This document shows positions 38,161 through 49,625 of a stretch of 64,000 nt of DNA, piece after piece. The notes under the pieces were generated by a model. That model saw only the letters and a program-made list of their open reading frames with translations, had not been told where the DNA came from and did not search any database. The DNA is from Heterocephalus glaber. Its lineage: Eukaryota; Chordata; Mammalia; Rodentia; Bathyergidae. The number at the start of each line of letters is the position of its first letter. Positions within the stretch are counted from its first letter, which is position 1. Location: NCBI RefSeq assembly GCF_000247695.1, contig NW_004624732.1:41564220-41628219 (forward strand). Reading direction: 5' to 3'. A program made the position numbers and the translations under genes.

Positions 38161-39490
38161 TTTCCTAAATAAATGTATCACTCAGGCAAGAGCAGTGTCT
38201 GCTAGCAGGAATGACAATTTAAATCTCCCAATACAAACAAGGACCCTAAAGCTTTTGTTCACTCCTTCACTGTAGGCTGCCTTAGATCCTATTTAGTCAC
38301 GTTCTCCCTTCCCACAAGCACTGTAGAGCAATGCCATCTGGGACCAGCAAGAAGAGCCAATAACCTCCATCAGATCTGGGTCTCACTCTAAGAAGGAAGT
38401 AGTTAGGGGGAAGGGAAGGAGAGTCAAGAAGCAAAAAATTCTCTTTCAGCTTACTTCTCCCCTAACTCCTGGTTGTCTTCCACTCAATCTGCAGACCCAT
38501 GTTTACATTTTACTTCTTCAGAAAGACATGTTCTGCCTATAGAATCAATCTATTTCTCCCACTTCTAACCCTATATGGTTTTCCATAACTCTATATTTTA
38601 TGATTTTTGATACTATCAAAACAATTGAAATAACTCAGGATATAACTGTTGAGTAATTGTCTCCTTCACTAGTCTTCTGAGGACTTTGACGAATGACATG
38701 TTTTTTCAATGACAATAACAAACACTTAGAAAAGTATCTAATCTGTCAGATGTTTGTTCAGATAAAAAAATGAATAAGCAAACATTTTACAGCCAATTTT
38801 AAAAGTCTTAAATTTATGTACTAAGTTGTGATGATTGTAATAAAATGAGAGACTTAAATAAACTGAGAATTCTTTTAGAACATTCTGTTCATTGTATCTG
38901 TTCAGAAGTCAAAAAAGAAAATTCTCATTCTGTCTAAATGCTATGAAATTGTATGTTAATAGACAACAACAGAAATTGAAAACTGTGTGAATGAAGGCGC
39001 TAAATTTTGAGAGAATTTTATGAATTTCTGCCTAGACATCCGCCATCATAACCAAAGATGCTGAATTCTAAATGCATTGATATTGTTTAAGGCTAAAGAA
39101 ATGGATTCCTTCCAATGAGGTTGAGATTTCCAGAATTGCTTTATGTTTGCCTTATACCTATTTGGCACTATCCCAACTTCTTGAATTTTAATTTTGTCAG
39201 TGACTTTATCTTTCTTACACTATTAAATATTTTTTCTTTCATCAACTTTATAAATCAACAGTATTAACTACTTCATGGTAAATTTCCTTGTCAATAATTC
39301 AGCATTTTTTAATGGAAACGTAGGAGAAGAAGGCAAACATTATAAATGAGTGACAATGACAGTAGTAATTCATACTAGAAGAAGCAGAATTAAGGCAACA
39401 AAAAACAGAATAAACAGCGAACATTACAGATATTCTCATGACATAAGATTGGAAAATACTGCAAAGGAAGCTTTTAAAATAAAGGAAAAA
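38161..39490 (-). other. Intronic sequence, no gene seen
   Basis: 38160-38450 is somewhat GC-richer and could still belong to the L1 5' end. The rest is AT-rich with nothing recognised. Confidence 0.45.
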
Positions 39491-39565
39491 AACTGCTGGG
39501 TACAGTTCAATGCTTCTGTAGTCCCTGTTATTCCCCAGGCTGAGGTAGGAGGATTGCATGAAAAT
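39491..39565 (+). mobile_element. B1-like SINE fragment
   Basis: CTGCTGGGTACAGTTCAATGC followed by CCCAGGCTGAGGTAGGAGGAT matches the 5' half of the B1/Alu-type consensus (GCCGGGCGTGGTGG ... GAGGCTGAGGCAGGAGGAT). The right half is missing. Confidence 0.65.
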
Positions 39566-39615
39566 ATATACATACTTAATCACAAGGGGAAAAAAAGAAG
39601 CAGAAAATTCCATAA

Positions 39616-39678
39616 ATATAATTATTGATGCATGGGTGGTTCAGTTTAGAATTCTCACCTGCCATATATATAATTATT
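39616..39678 (+). mobile_element. Retroposed 5' half of tRNA-Gly
   Basis: GCATGGGTGGTTCAGTTTAG, then AATTCTCACCTGCCA (39630-39664), is the 5' half of tRNA-Gly(GCC), ending just past the anticodon. Relative to the gene it has GG reduced to T in the D loop and one G-to-A change. The 3' half is absent, so it cannot fold or act as a tRNA. It lies between two copies of ATATAATTATT (39616-39626 and 39668-39678) and has no A-tail. This looks like a tailless retropseudogene made from a tRNA or a tRNA half. Confidence 0.75.
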
Positions 39679-40403
39679 AAAATAAAAATGCACTGTATAG
39701 GTTTAGCGGCAGAACAGAAATAGATTAATCTGAAGTGAAAAAAATAATGAGCTGAAATGTCAGATTAAAGACATCTCTCAGAAGGTACTAAAAGACATTT
39801 TAAAGGGGGGACCTGAATTTATAGGATATGAAGAATGGTATAAAATGATAAAGGCAAAAGTTAATACCATAAAGAGCAAAAATTAATAGAAATAATAAAC
39901 CACACGTTTTGATAGACACATTACTTACAAAACTTAAGGTGATGAGTAGACTGAAAAATGTAGTGAGAAAATAGTATATAATTATTTACATTTCAAGAAA
40001 TATACTTTATTAAAGAATAAAGCCATTTAAAATCCCAGATAAAAATCATGTTTATGGCAAAATGTATATGACCACGTACAAAACAAGAAACAAATAATGC
40101 AAGTAAAACAGTAATCACAAAAGAATTTGAAATGGTTATAAAGGCTCCTCTCAGAGTTCTTATAAAATCTGCAAGAATTTATAGACATATTTTACCAACA
40201 TTTTTAAACAGGTTATCCTTATATTAAATAAATGTTCTTTGTCAAAAATGAAGAATTTTTTCTCTCAATCTAAACCATGTAGTGGTTGCTTTGAACAATT
40301 ATAGACAATAGCATAAAAATAAATTTTAGGTGTATTCTATACTTAATTTATGAATATAATTATGAAAATTCTCAATTTAAAAAAACTAATCCAACTGTGA
40401 TTT
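39679..40403 (-). other. Intronic AT-rich sequence, no gene seen
   Basis: A/T-rich sequence without a recognised element, ending at the direct repeat that bounds the composite L1. Confidence 0.5.
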
Positions 40404-40420
40404 AAGAATAACATACTAAG

Positions 40421-40600
40421 AGGAGGTGAGCCAATCCCAGCGCCCAGGAAGAGGCTAGCCAGCTGCCATTCCACTGCTACCAGGGCAGAGGAGGTGAGCC
40501 AATCCCAGCACCTAGGAGGAGGCTCCCCTGTCACCATTCCACTGCTCCCAGGGTAGAGGAGGTGAGCTGCTCGGGCGCCAGCAGCACCACCCCCCCTGCC
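40421..40600 (+). repeat. 68-bp tandem monomers of an L1 5' UTR
   Basis: AGGAGGTGAGC starts at 40421, 40489 and 40557, each 68 bp apart. Within each full unit are CCAATCCCAGC, CAGGAAGAGGCT or TAGGAGGAGGCT, and CATTCCACTGCT. The third unit is partial and diverges into a GC-rich leader just before the ORF1 ATG. Tandem monomers upstream of ORF1 are a known promoter arrangement in rodent L1s. Promoter activity here is inferred. Confidence 0.85.
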
Positions 40601-40602
40601 CC

Positions 40603-41659
40603 ATGGAAATGAGAAGACACATAAACAAGCCTCAAAAACAGACTTCCAGATCACCTACAGCTACCCCAAAGGGAAACAAGATGGAACAATCTGATACTCA
40701 ACCACCTGGACACCCTGAACTGACAACAAAAGAGGACCTGAAAAAAATGAAATCAGAAATAATTTTACACATAACAGCAGAGATTGTGCCCATAGTGCAA
40801 GACATGATTAATAAATCTAGAGAGGACACAGATAAAAAAAATAGAGAAGCTGAGGAACATGATGGAATCCCAATATAGGAAACAAATGGAATTTACAAAA
40901 CAGATACAAAAAGATTTCCAGGAGATTAAAAATTCCATTGAAAGTCTACTCAGCACAATGAACAATTGTGAGGACAGAATTTCAGATATAGAAGATAAGA
41001 TTGCAATTAGTGAGTTGGAAAAGAAAAATGGCTTTAAAATTGTAAGGGAACATGAGAAATCAATCCAGCACCTGCTAGATGATGCAAAGAAGAATAACGT
41101 AAGACTGATTGGGCTCAATGAAGAAACAGGAGACAGTGCAGATGACATAAAAAAACTGTTCACAGAAGTGATGTCAGAAAACTTCCCAAGGAGGAGAAAA
41201 GAACTTGACATACAGATAAGTGAGGCATATAGGACTCCAAATAGCCTTGATCAAAAAATATCTACACATAAACATATAATAGTTAGGATTCCAGAAACCC
41301 AAGAGAAGAACAAACTTCTACAAGCAGTGAGAGAAAAGAAACAAATCACATACAAAGGAAAGCCCATCAGAATCACAGCAGACTTCCCAGTGAAAACCCT
41401 CAAGGAAAGAAGAACTTGGAGAGACATATTACAAGCCCTAAAGGAACACAGCCTCCAACCCAGATTGATGTACCCTGCAAAACTATCTTTCAAAATTGAT
41501 GGAGAAATAAGATACTTTCATGATAAAGAGCACTTTAGGAACTTCTTGAATTTCAAACCGGCACTCCAAAACATTTTAGAAAATATCCTAGGAAAAGGCA
41601 ATGAGGATCACAACCCCAGGAAGCCCAGCAGAATGAATCCCTTGGGCGTGACAAATTAA
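40603..41659 (+). pseudogene. L1 ORF1 (RNA-binding chaperone), one frameshift
   Basis: The start is ATG at 40603 (MEMRRHINKPQKQ), with the first frame running to 40878. The second frame (40859-41659, beginning MMESQYRKQMEFTK) continues with the coiled coil, the RRM motif VRLIGLNEETGDSADDIK, the SEAYRTPNS and HIIVRIPETQEKNK motifs, and the C-terminal domain (YPAKLSFKIDGEIRYF), ending at TAA 41659. One small indel near 40850-40860 separates the two frames. Otherwise it is unbroken over about 350 codons, close to the normal ORF1 length. It is clearly a different lineage from the ORF1 at 36 kb (for example SPTATPKGNKMEQSDTQ against TSTSQKANSGGKEVEKS). Confidence 0.9.
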
Positions 41660-41714
41660 ATGCAAAAGGGGGCGAATCCAACAAAAAGAAAAAGTCATGA
41701 CAAGGGTTTTAAAA

Positions 41715-43485
41715 CTTTTAACTTCATCTCCCTAATGAGTGTATAATTCAATCTTGTTATTGTACTGATTAGTATTTTTCTGATTCTAGTGTTGTATGCC
41801 TTTCCTGGTGCTGGACTGGCTACCATCTTCTTATGTCTACTTTTTAATTGGGTTGTCTATTAATGAGCTGTAAGAGTTCTCTATGTAGTCTGGTCATAGG
41901 TTATATGCATTGTAAATAAGGTCTGTTTAAAGACTACTTTTAATTTTAACAATGTCATTTAAAGTTCTAAAGTTCATTTATCATTTTTTTCTTTTATACA
42001 TTTTTTTGTATCCTATGAAGTTCTTACCTACCCTAAATTCATAAACATTTTCCCTTATAATTTCTTCTTAAAGTTTTATAGTTTTAGTCTTTCATATTTA
42101 GGTTCATAGATCCTTTCAAGTTATTTTTGTGTATGCAAATAAAGGGTTGAGGTTACTTTTTTATACATGGATACCAGGTGTTCTAGTGCCGTTTGCTGAA
42201 GACACTATCTTTTCCTCTGCTCTTGAATTGAGTTTATGTTCTATAAAATGTTAATGTTAAATAATCTTTCAAAACTCAGTGGGCCATATATGTGTGGTTC
42301 TATTTCTAGATTCTGTTTAATTCCAAAGATCTATATGTCTTTCCTTATACCAAAACAGCCTTGATTACTGTAGCTTTAGAGGAAGTCTTAAAATTAGGTA
42401 CTAAACATCTTCCAACACTCTTGTTTTTTTTTTTTTTTCTTTTTCTTTTTACTTTTCTGGGTCCTTTGTACTCCTACATAACTTTTAAACTTCAATATTC
42501 AATTCTTCATTTATAGCAAGTATACACAGACCTGAATTTTTATATATATCTTGTGTTTTTCTACTCCTGCTAAATTCAAATACAAGTTCTAGGGGCTCCT
42601 AGAGATTTCTTAGTATTTTCTCTGTAGATGATCATCTCATCTACATATCAAGATTTTACTTCTACCTTGCCAATTCCAATACTAATTGTGTCATCGTATT
42701 GCCAGACTATTTTGGTTTAGGCCTATGTTTCAAAATTTAATGGGCAGTGAAGATTAGGCATATCTGCCCTTGTTCCCCACCTTAGGGAGAAAGCATTGTA
42801 TCTTCTCCATTCACAGAAGGCATTTTAGCTGGAAATATGGAGTACATGTCTCTGATCTGTTGAGAAGGTTCTGTTCTATTTCTAGTCTCCTGATAGCTTT
42901 TACCATGAATAGCTGTAGAATTTAGTCAAATACTTTTTCTCCAATTGGTGACAGTATCATATGGCTTTTACTTTTCTTCTGTTAAAATAATGACTTTTGG
43001 AGATGGATCTTCCAATGCTGAACCAACACTGTCATCCCTATAATAAAACCACATATTGCCAGATCTGACTTCCAGTAGTTTGTTTTGTTAAACAAATTTC
43101 TATCTATGTTCATTCTTTTTTCTCCTATTATCTTTATCCAGTTTTAATATTAGCCCAATGTTGATTTCCTAAAATGAGGGGAGAAGTGTTCCTTCTTTTT
43201 TCTGCTTTAAATGTTTGATATAATTTATCAGTTAAAATGTATATGAGCCTGTTGTTGTCATATAGGTAGGTTTTCAAGTTAGGAATATACTTTCTTTAAT
43301 AGGTGGTATTCAAATTTTATATTTCCTCCAGAGTTACTTTCATTAATTTGTCTACCAGCGTACTTCCTAGAAGTTGTCAAATTTATTCCAAAAAAGATTT
43401 TTGTAATATGCTTTATATATCCTTTTAAATTCTGTAAAATCTGTGGTAATGTCTCCTAGATATTGATATTTTAATTTTTAAAATG
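41715..43485 (-). mobile_element. Old L1 (L1M-like) ORF2 fragment, antisense
   Basis: The plus strand reads reversed L1 ORF2: TTTTTAATTGGGTTGTCTAT (41849 on), TACATGGATACCAGGTGTTCT, CTGATTACTGTAGCTTTAGA-like (42362 on) and AATATTAGCCCAATGTTGATT, in the order expected from the C-terminus back into the RT domain. It is much more diverged than the flanking young L1 pieces and is not open in any frame. Confidence 0.75.
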
Positions 43486-43760
43486 TATAAGTGATATTGT
43501 GTAATAGGGTGAAAAGTTCTAAAGGAGCAGGGGAAGTGGGAGGGGTACGGGAAGGGAAAGAAGGGAAAAGAAAAAATATGAGAAAAGGAAAAAAATGGAA
43601 ACATTGTTTGCAAATAGGGAAGTGTGGAGGGGGTGAAGGGAGGGCAGGAGAAGGGGGGGGGAACAAGAACCAAGATACTCATGTAATGGTACAAAATCCC
43701 AATGATGAATGCAACTGTATTTTATAACTAAAATGTACCAATAAACTTAATGAAAAAAGT
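43485..43760 (+). mobile_element. Young L1 3' UTR inside the composite
   Basis: TAGGGTGAAAAGTTCTAAAGG, then a purine tract (43520-43610, GTGGGAGGGG and GAAGGGAAAG words), TAATGGTACAAAATCCCAATG and AAAATGTACCAATAAACTTAA. It is collinear with the 3' UTR at 14.4 kb. It ends with only a short A-run and then passes straight into ORF2 sequence. Confidence 0.85.
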
Positions 43761-43761
43761 C

Positions 43762-44060
43762 AACATTCAAAAATCAATAGCATTCCTGTACATGAGTAAA
43801 AAACTCACTGAGCAAGAAATTAAGGAAAAAACACCTTTCACAATAGCCAAATAGAAAAATGAAATAGGAATCAATCTAATAAAGGAAGTGAAAGACCTAT
43901 ATAGTGAAAAAATATAGTACTTTGAAAAAGGAGATTGAAGAGGATATCAGAAAATGGAAAGATGTCCCCTGTTCTTGGATAGGCAGAAGCAATATAGTAA
44001 AAATGGCCATACTTTCAAAACTGTTATACAGATTTAATCCAAACCCAATAAAAAAAAAAA
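43762..44060 (+). mobile_element. L1 ORF2 fragment with terminal A-tail
   Basis: The plus strand encodes, with stops and shifts, QKSIAFLYMSKKLTEQEIKE-like sequence, then [17 protein letters not shown] and KNGHT, matching the ORF2 region coded at 34000-33760 in the minus-strand L1 (TIAFLYTNSRITEREIREI, YLGINLTKEAKDL). It stops at CCAAACCCAAT and passes into A11 and the downstream copy of the 14-bp repeat. Confidence 0.8.
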
Positions 44061-44073
44061 AGAATAACATACT

Positions 44074-47000
44074 TAAGTAGGATTTACTTCCAAAAGTAAT
44101 AAATGTCAGGAAAATTCACAAATGTAGTTATTTATATAAATAATATAATCTTATCACTTGGAATGATACAGAATATTTGATAGTGTACAATATATTTTCA
44201 TAATAAAATTTTACATATAAGTCCACTAGTTCAATTTCTAGTATCACAAAGAAAAAAAAGCTTGTAGAAACTCTAAAATAGAATTTTATATTTCAAAAAT
44301 TACATATAAAATTCTCTTTAAAGTGATGTATCAGGAAAATAATTTTCTCAACATTTATTTAAAATCTGAGAATAAGACAAGGAGATTCTGATCACTGTTA
44401 ATGTCTATTTGCTACTCAAGATTCTAACTAATTTATGATAAGGAACAAAGAATATATATAAGCATTAAACAGAATGAGGTATAACTTAGGACTTTTGTTC
44501 ATTCACTTGTTCAGTTTTTCAAATTATATGGTCATTTATATAGATAATCTAAGAAAACAAATTTTAAAATGTTAAATCTATTAAGAATACTAAGGAAGTT
44601 TGTGAGATTATAGAAGTAAATCACAGCAAAACCAATTAGAATAGATAATAGAAAGAAAGACTATTTACTATAATAACAAAATTTGCACGGTTAGATTTAA
44701 GAAATGCGTAAAAATTATGAAAGGAATTAAATCTAAAAAATGGCTAAAATTGCTTTTGAAAATAACAGAACATTATCCCAGAAGATCTTATCTGCCTTCA
44801 TTGTATTTAAATGTATGTGGAATATATACGTAAGGAAAATAAATACAGTACAATAAGACAGAACCGAAACCAGCCTTGGATAGAATTTTATACATAATAC
44901 GCCTTGATGGGACAATCATATTGAAAAAGTAGAATGGATGCTAACATAGTAGAAAATGTTGGGTATAAAATGATTGACTATTTGCAAAATGTTCTATCAT
45001 TGTATAAATAAGAGGCTCTAAATTCCACCTAAATTGTGAAGATTCTAAACTTCAAAAAGTGATGCGACTTAGATGCTTTAGGATAATAAGTAATTGATAC
45101 TATTATAATTAACAAGTGCATTTAAACATTTTAATAAACAATTTAATTTAAATAGTTTAATTAATGCAATCAGGTATGAGTTGGAAAAGAATTGGTAGCA
45201 TTTTCATTATATTTGTAATTTATGAAGAAGTCTTCAAATTATCACAACAAAGACTATATACCAACATTGAAATGTGAAAAACATTGAATAATCAGTACAT
45301 AAAAGGAGACCTACCATAACTAAGAATAATATACAAAGATGATTTACTTTACTAGTAAGAAAAAATAAATTCATAATGGCAATGAAATATTAGTTATATT
45401 CAAATGTAAATGACAAATAAATGCCAATTGTGCAAATTGGGAAAATAAGAACCTATGAAAAAATAGTGGAGCTGTCTGAGAGCAGAATTTTCTACCTATC
45501 ATGTGTACCCTAACCAAGCAATTCCAATCGTGGGTATAAAATACAGAGAAGTGCCTTAAAGGAAGGGTGTAAAGGGAGGAGTTTGAAACATTATGCTAGG
45601 GCACAGGCATAAACTAGATATATCCTAGACAAATGCAACAAGCCATTTGGGCAAGCTACATACAGAAACTATTCATCATGACAGAGTTTATGTTAGAATG
45701 CATTGGATTCAATTCAGGTGGTCATCACTAGGGAAGGCTATAAATAATATCTGATGTATGCATAAGCATACAATGGTATGCTTTCTAGGAGGAATATGGC
45801 CAAACTCCAGATCTTACAAATAAAATCTAGAATGTAAAAAGAGAATTAATTTTAGAAAAGTATCATTTAGGCACATTAAAAATAAATGTGCAAGCAAAAG
45901 TGATGCCTAATTTCATGAATATACATACAAATATATTAAAATTTTATAAAATATAGATGAAAACAGTGTATAGTTCAAAAATTAGAATGGATACCCATGT
46001 AGGAGAACACTATGATTGGGATAGGAAAACAGCAACAATGAAATAAAATTTAACTTCAGGAGTTTGCATGAGCAAGTAGTAAAATCATAAGGACAAAATG
46101 TTTAGACAATAATTTGTACTGATACTATGTAGCTGCTTAGGGGAAATGCCTGGTGCATCTCTGGTGCTTAGTAAAAATGAAGGAGTATTACAATCAGATA
46201 AATTCTGTAGGTCAAAGTTCCTGAATAAGGGAAATTTACAATTTGGTTCTCCACACTTGTAGTTGTGTTAACGTTTAATGAAAAGTAATAAAAACTAATA
46301 CACCAAACATAATTTTGTGAGTTTAATATACTAAATGACTGTCCATTTTGTACTAATCATTTTAATTATTTGAGCTTTAATATTACATAATATTAATTGA
46401 TTGTTTTCATTAATTGTAAAAGTTTTGCCACAGATCTTTCATCTTTTCCTGCTGTATAATCACCCTGTCTACAAAGAAGTAAAATTGTCTCTTAATCACG
46501 TCATGTTTTGATACATTTTCAGAATATTATTTGTGATAGCAAGATACTTTGTTCATAATCAAATTATCATTAGTTTTTTTACATCTTAATTTCATGTTGA
46601 CTTTGGCTTTAGAGAGATATTAAACCAGTCAAAGAACTATACTAGTTGCAAATAGATGAAGTTTTAATATTTTTAAATTAGAAAATCTTTTCATCTTTTT
46701 AATTTAAATTAAATATCTCATAATATCTTTCTGAGAAAATATTTGTTCATAATGAAAATGAATCATAAAATCAATATAGAACATGTTATCAAATGACAAA
46801 AAGTAAATAATGCTTTTCACAAAAAAATTTCCTCTTTCAAAATCAAGTTTATATTAAATATGACCATTAATCACATAATGAAAGCATTATACAGACCTAG
46901 AAATAAATAGAGCTAACAGCGAGTGCAAAATTTCTACTTTATATGAAAAACTCAAATTAAAACATTTCATAGCCACATTACAACTTTATACTGAGATCTT

Positions 47001-47317
47001 AATAATATTTCAAAATTTTACCTGACAAAGAGATACCAATTATCTGAGAACAGAGACCCTGTTTAAAGCTCTGATTCTAGAAAAGACAGGCAAATGATGT
47101 CCAAATATATATCTCATGGTGGATTATATTTGGTGTAAATGAACATTTTGCATGGATTTTTAGAAGGAAAAATAATTTTTAAGATCTTTTCCAAACTTTG
47201 AATGGGGTCCGAGGTGCATTTCAAAGAGCAAAAATCAATAATAGATCAAATATTTTCTAACTGCATAGCACTTGATTTTACTTGATGCCAAAATGGGATG
47301 ATTCGTTCAATTTTGTC
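44074..47317 (+). other. AT-rich intron with a probable old L1 stretch
   Basis: 45450-45830 (AAGCAATTCCAATCGTGGGTA, GGCATAAACTAG, CATACAATGGTATGCTTTCTAG) loosely follows old L1 ORF2 3' text, but divergence is high. A degraded ID-like tail lies at 44225-44262. The remainder is AT-rich with no gene seen. Confidence 0.4.
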
Positions 47318-47352
47318 AAAAAGTCAGTGATTAAAAAAAAAAAAGTCAGTGA
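47318..47352 (+). mobile_element. Bare A-tract insertion flanked by a 13-bp direct repeat
   Basis: AAAAAGTCAGTGA occurs at 47318-47330 and 47340-47352 with only TT and an A-run between (the A-run overlaps the second copy). It looks like an L1-type integration that copied little more than a poly-A tail. Slippage or a simple tandem duplication is the alternative. Confidence 0.55.
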
Positions 47353-49419
47353 CATTACTGAACCAAATATCCACTTCTGCCTCTAGGATGGGTGCATTAT
47401 AGACGGAACTGTCCCATTGCCTGTACATGCTACTCGCACATTTCTTTCCACCTTCTCAGTAAAAACAATTTTAAAAGTAGTACTTAGCAAAACAAACTGA
47501 TTAAATTCCAGTTTATTTAGGCCTGGCACAAAATAAAGAAAGCATTTTTGTGAGCTTGTGCATTGGAATAGGAGTAGCATTTAGAGAGACCATATTTTAA
47601 ATAGAACATCTATAGAAACAGCCATCATCCACAATATTAAACATCATAGCTTTGCCTTAAGTTAGTTTTTATCCAAATATTCTTATTACACATTTAATAC
47701 ATGATCAAATTTCTGATAATCTACTCTCTGTAACATATATCTGTATCTATCAAAACTACTTTATGCTGAGGTGCAAAGCTATTCTTCAAAATTCTCATTC
47801 CAGTTCGATGGTCAGAGGAGAAATAGGTTAACCAGTAAATGACTAAAAGGCATCCATCACATATCTGTCCCTGTAGGCCCCAAGCATTCACCCAGAGTAA
47901 TAAGAATTTCCTGAAGCATGCACAGTTATCCTTACTTGATGAGTTTAGAATTCTTTATTTTTTTCTTCTTAAAAGTGAAAAGAATCCTACAGATGCTGAC
48001 ATTAAACATACTGATGGGAATTATGATCATATGTCAGAAAAATATACAACTCCTTCGGGCTCTGTAAGAAGCTGACAGCTTTCCCATAAAATATTAACTA
48101 CTGACAATAAAACCCCTTCACAAGGAGCTGGAGGTTAGTAGAAAGAATCTGGAAGCCCTCAACAATGCATTTTGATAAACTGGGTTAGTTGAATTCCCTT
48201 ATTCTAGTTTTTTTCAGGTTTTACAAGGTGGATTAAAATGCATAGAAATCACTACCATGTATTCATTAGGTAAATGTCTGAAAGAGATGAGATGTTGAAG
48301 TTCTCCTCCCAAATGAATATATGAACAATAAATTGGCGATAATACATTTGAAAAAAATGGAGAAGGTAAAGCAGTATTTATTCTCCTAACTTCTGGCAGT
48401 CAAGAGCTTAATCCCCTCAGTGGGTGTCCCCTAGGTATATAAAACACAGCAGTCTCTTTCCCTAGTAGAGTCTATAGGTCTTTCACAAATGTTTTTATTC
48501 TGATACACAACAACATAAAGTGTCCTCAGGAATGTTCAGATGAGGACTTATTTCATAGTTACTCATCTAAGTAAAGAATTGAGATGGATAGGTCAAAATT
48601 TGCTGTTATTAAAAATCAAAACATGGCTTCAAATGAAATATATTAGCAATGCAAAAATAAACTTTAGATTTCCTAGGAAATATGCATTCTAAATAAAACA
48701 GTAAACACACTACATGAGCATTTGAGGGCTTTTGGTATCTTGAAAGGTAATAAATTGGCTCTGATTTGGACAAAAATTTGGTATTGTTTCAGCTTTAAAA
48801 TTAAATTCCGAAGAGTAACAATAAGAAATCTGTATCAACCTGGGCAAGGTTAGTCCTGTTACAGTATTTATTGTCACATGGGAAAGGTTAGTCCTTATAT
48901 ATACAGACAGACATGCTCAAAAGGAAAGACATTTATTTCTGTAACTGGATCTGAAATATGCTAGACTTTAATTAAAAATCTCCCCTCAACCCTCATGGGA
49001 ACTGGTATCTTGGACAGAGATTTCTGAGTTTGATGGAGTCAACAAAGTTTACTTTGAACATAATGGTCCTGAAACTCATTGTTACCAGCCCCAATAAATT
49101 TGACGAATTAGCCATAATCTCATCAAATAAAGTCAGGATGCCCTCAAAATTCTAATTTTCACTCCACTACCACAAAAATAAATAAATTAATGAATCAGTA
49201 ATTGAACTTTTAAATTATTATTAGATGGATTCTGATATTACCACAAAAAGCTGATTTTTCTTAGTTATATAATGTCTGTCTGTATCCTGAAGTCTGGGAA
49301 TTTATTGACTTGGAATTCCTTCAACTGATTATTTGTCATATGTATATGAAATATCTAGTTGGTAATTAGGTGATAAATTGATTTTTACAATCATAAAAGT
49401 TATATTTTCTCTATGACTT
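47353..49419 (-). other. Intronic sequence, no gene seen
   Basis: AT-rich. A 78-codon frame at 47839-48075 has no domain. Nothing else recognised. Confidence 0.5.
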
Positions 49420-49424
49420 TTACA

Positions 49425-49625
49425 AGTGCTTGGGTTTGAACCAAGGTCTTATATCTGCTAGATAAGTGCTGTACCACTGAGCTACATTCCTATTCCTTAA
49501 TATTTTTTTAAAAATTTGAGACAGGGTCTTGCTAAATTGCTCAGGCTGTTCTTGCACTCCTATCCTCATGCCTCAGGCTCCCAAGTAGCTTGGATTACAG
49601 GCAAAATTCACAATGCCCAGCTATA
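49425..49625 (-). mobile_element. ID-B1 composite (B4-type) SINE
   Basis: The plus strand reads GGGTTTGAACCAAGGTCTTA, then CTGTACCACTGAGCTACATTCC (ID reversed), an A/T-rich linker, then GAGACAGGGTCTTGCTAAATTG and CCCAAGTAGCTTGGATTACAG (B1 reversed). It has the same order as the copy at 3981-4195. No clear target-site duplication. Confidence 0.8.

Larger units (their letters stand above)
40404..44073 (+). mobile_element. Composite L1-derived element bounded by a 14-bp direct repeat
   Basis: AAGAATAACATACT is present at 40404-40417 and, identically, at 44060-44073, right after an A-run (44050-44060). Between them, in order, lie: 68-bp 5' monomers (40421-40600), L1 ORF1 on plus (40603-41659), an inter-ORF piece with an ORF2-like ATGACAAGG start (about 41697), about 1.77 kb of old L1 ORF2 in antisense (about 41715-43485), a young L1 3' UTR on plus (about 43485-43760), a short ORF2 piece on plus (43762-44048) and the A-tail. 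The bounding repeat says one insertion. The internal order is not that of any normal L1. Confidence 0.7.
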
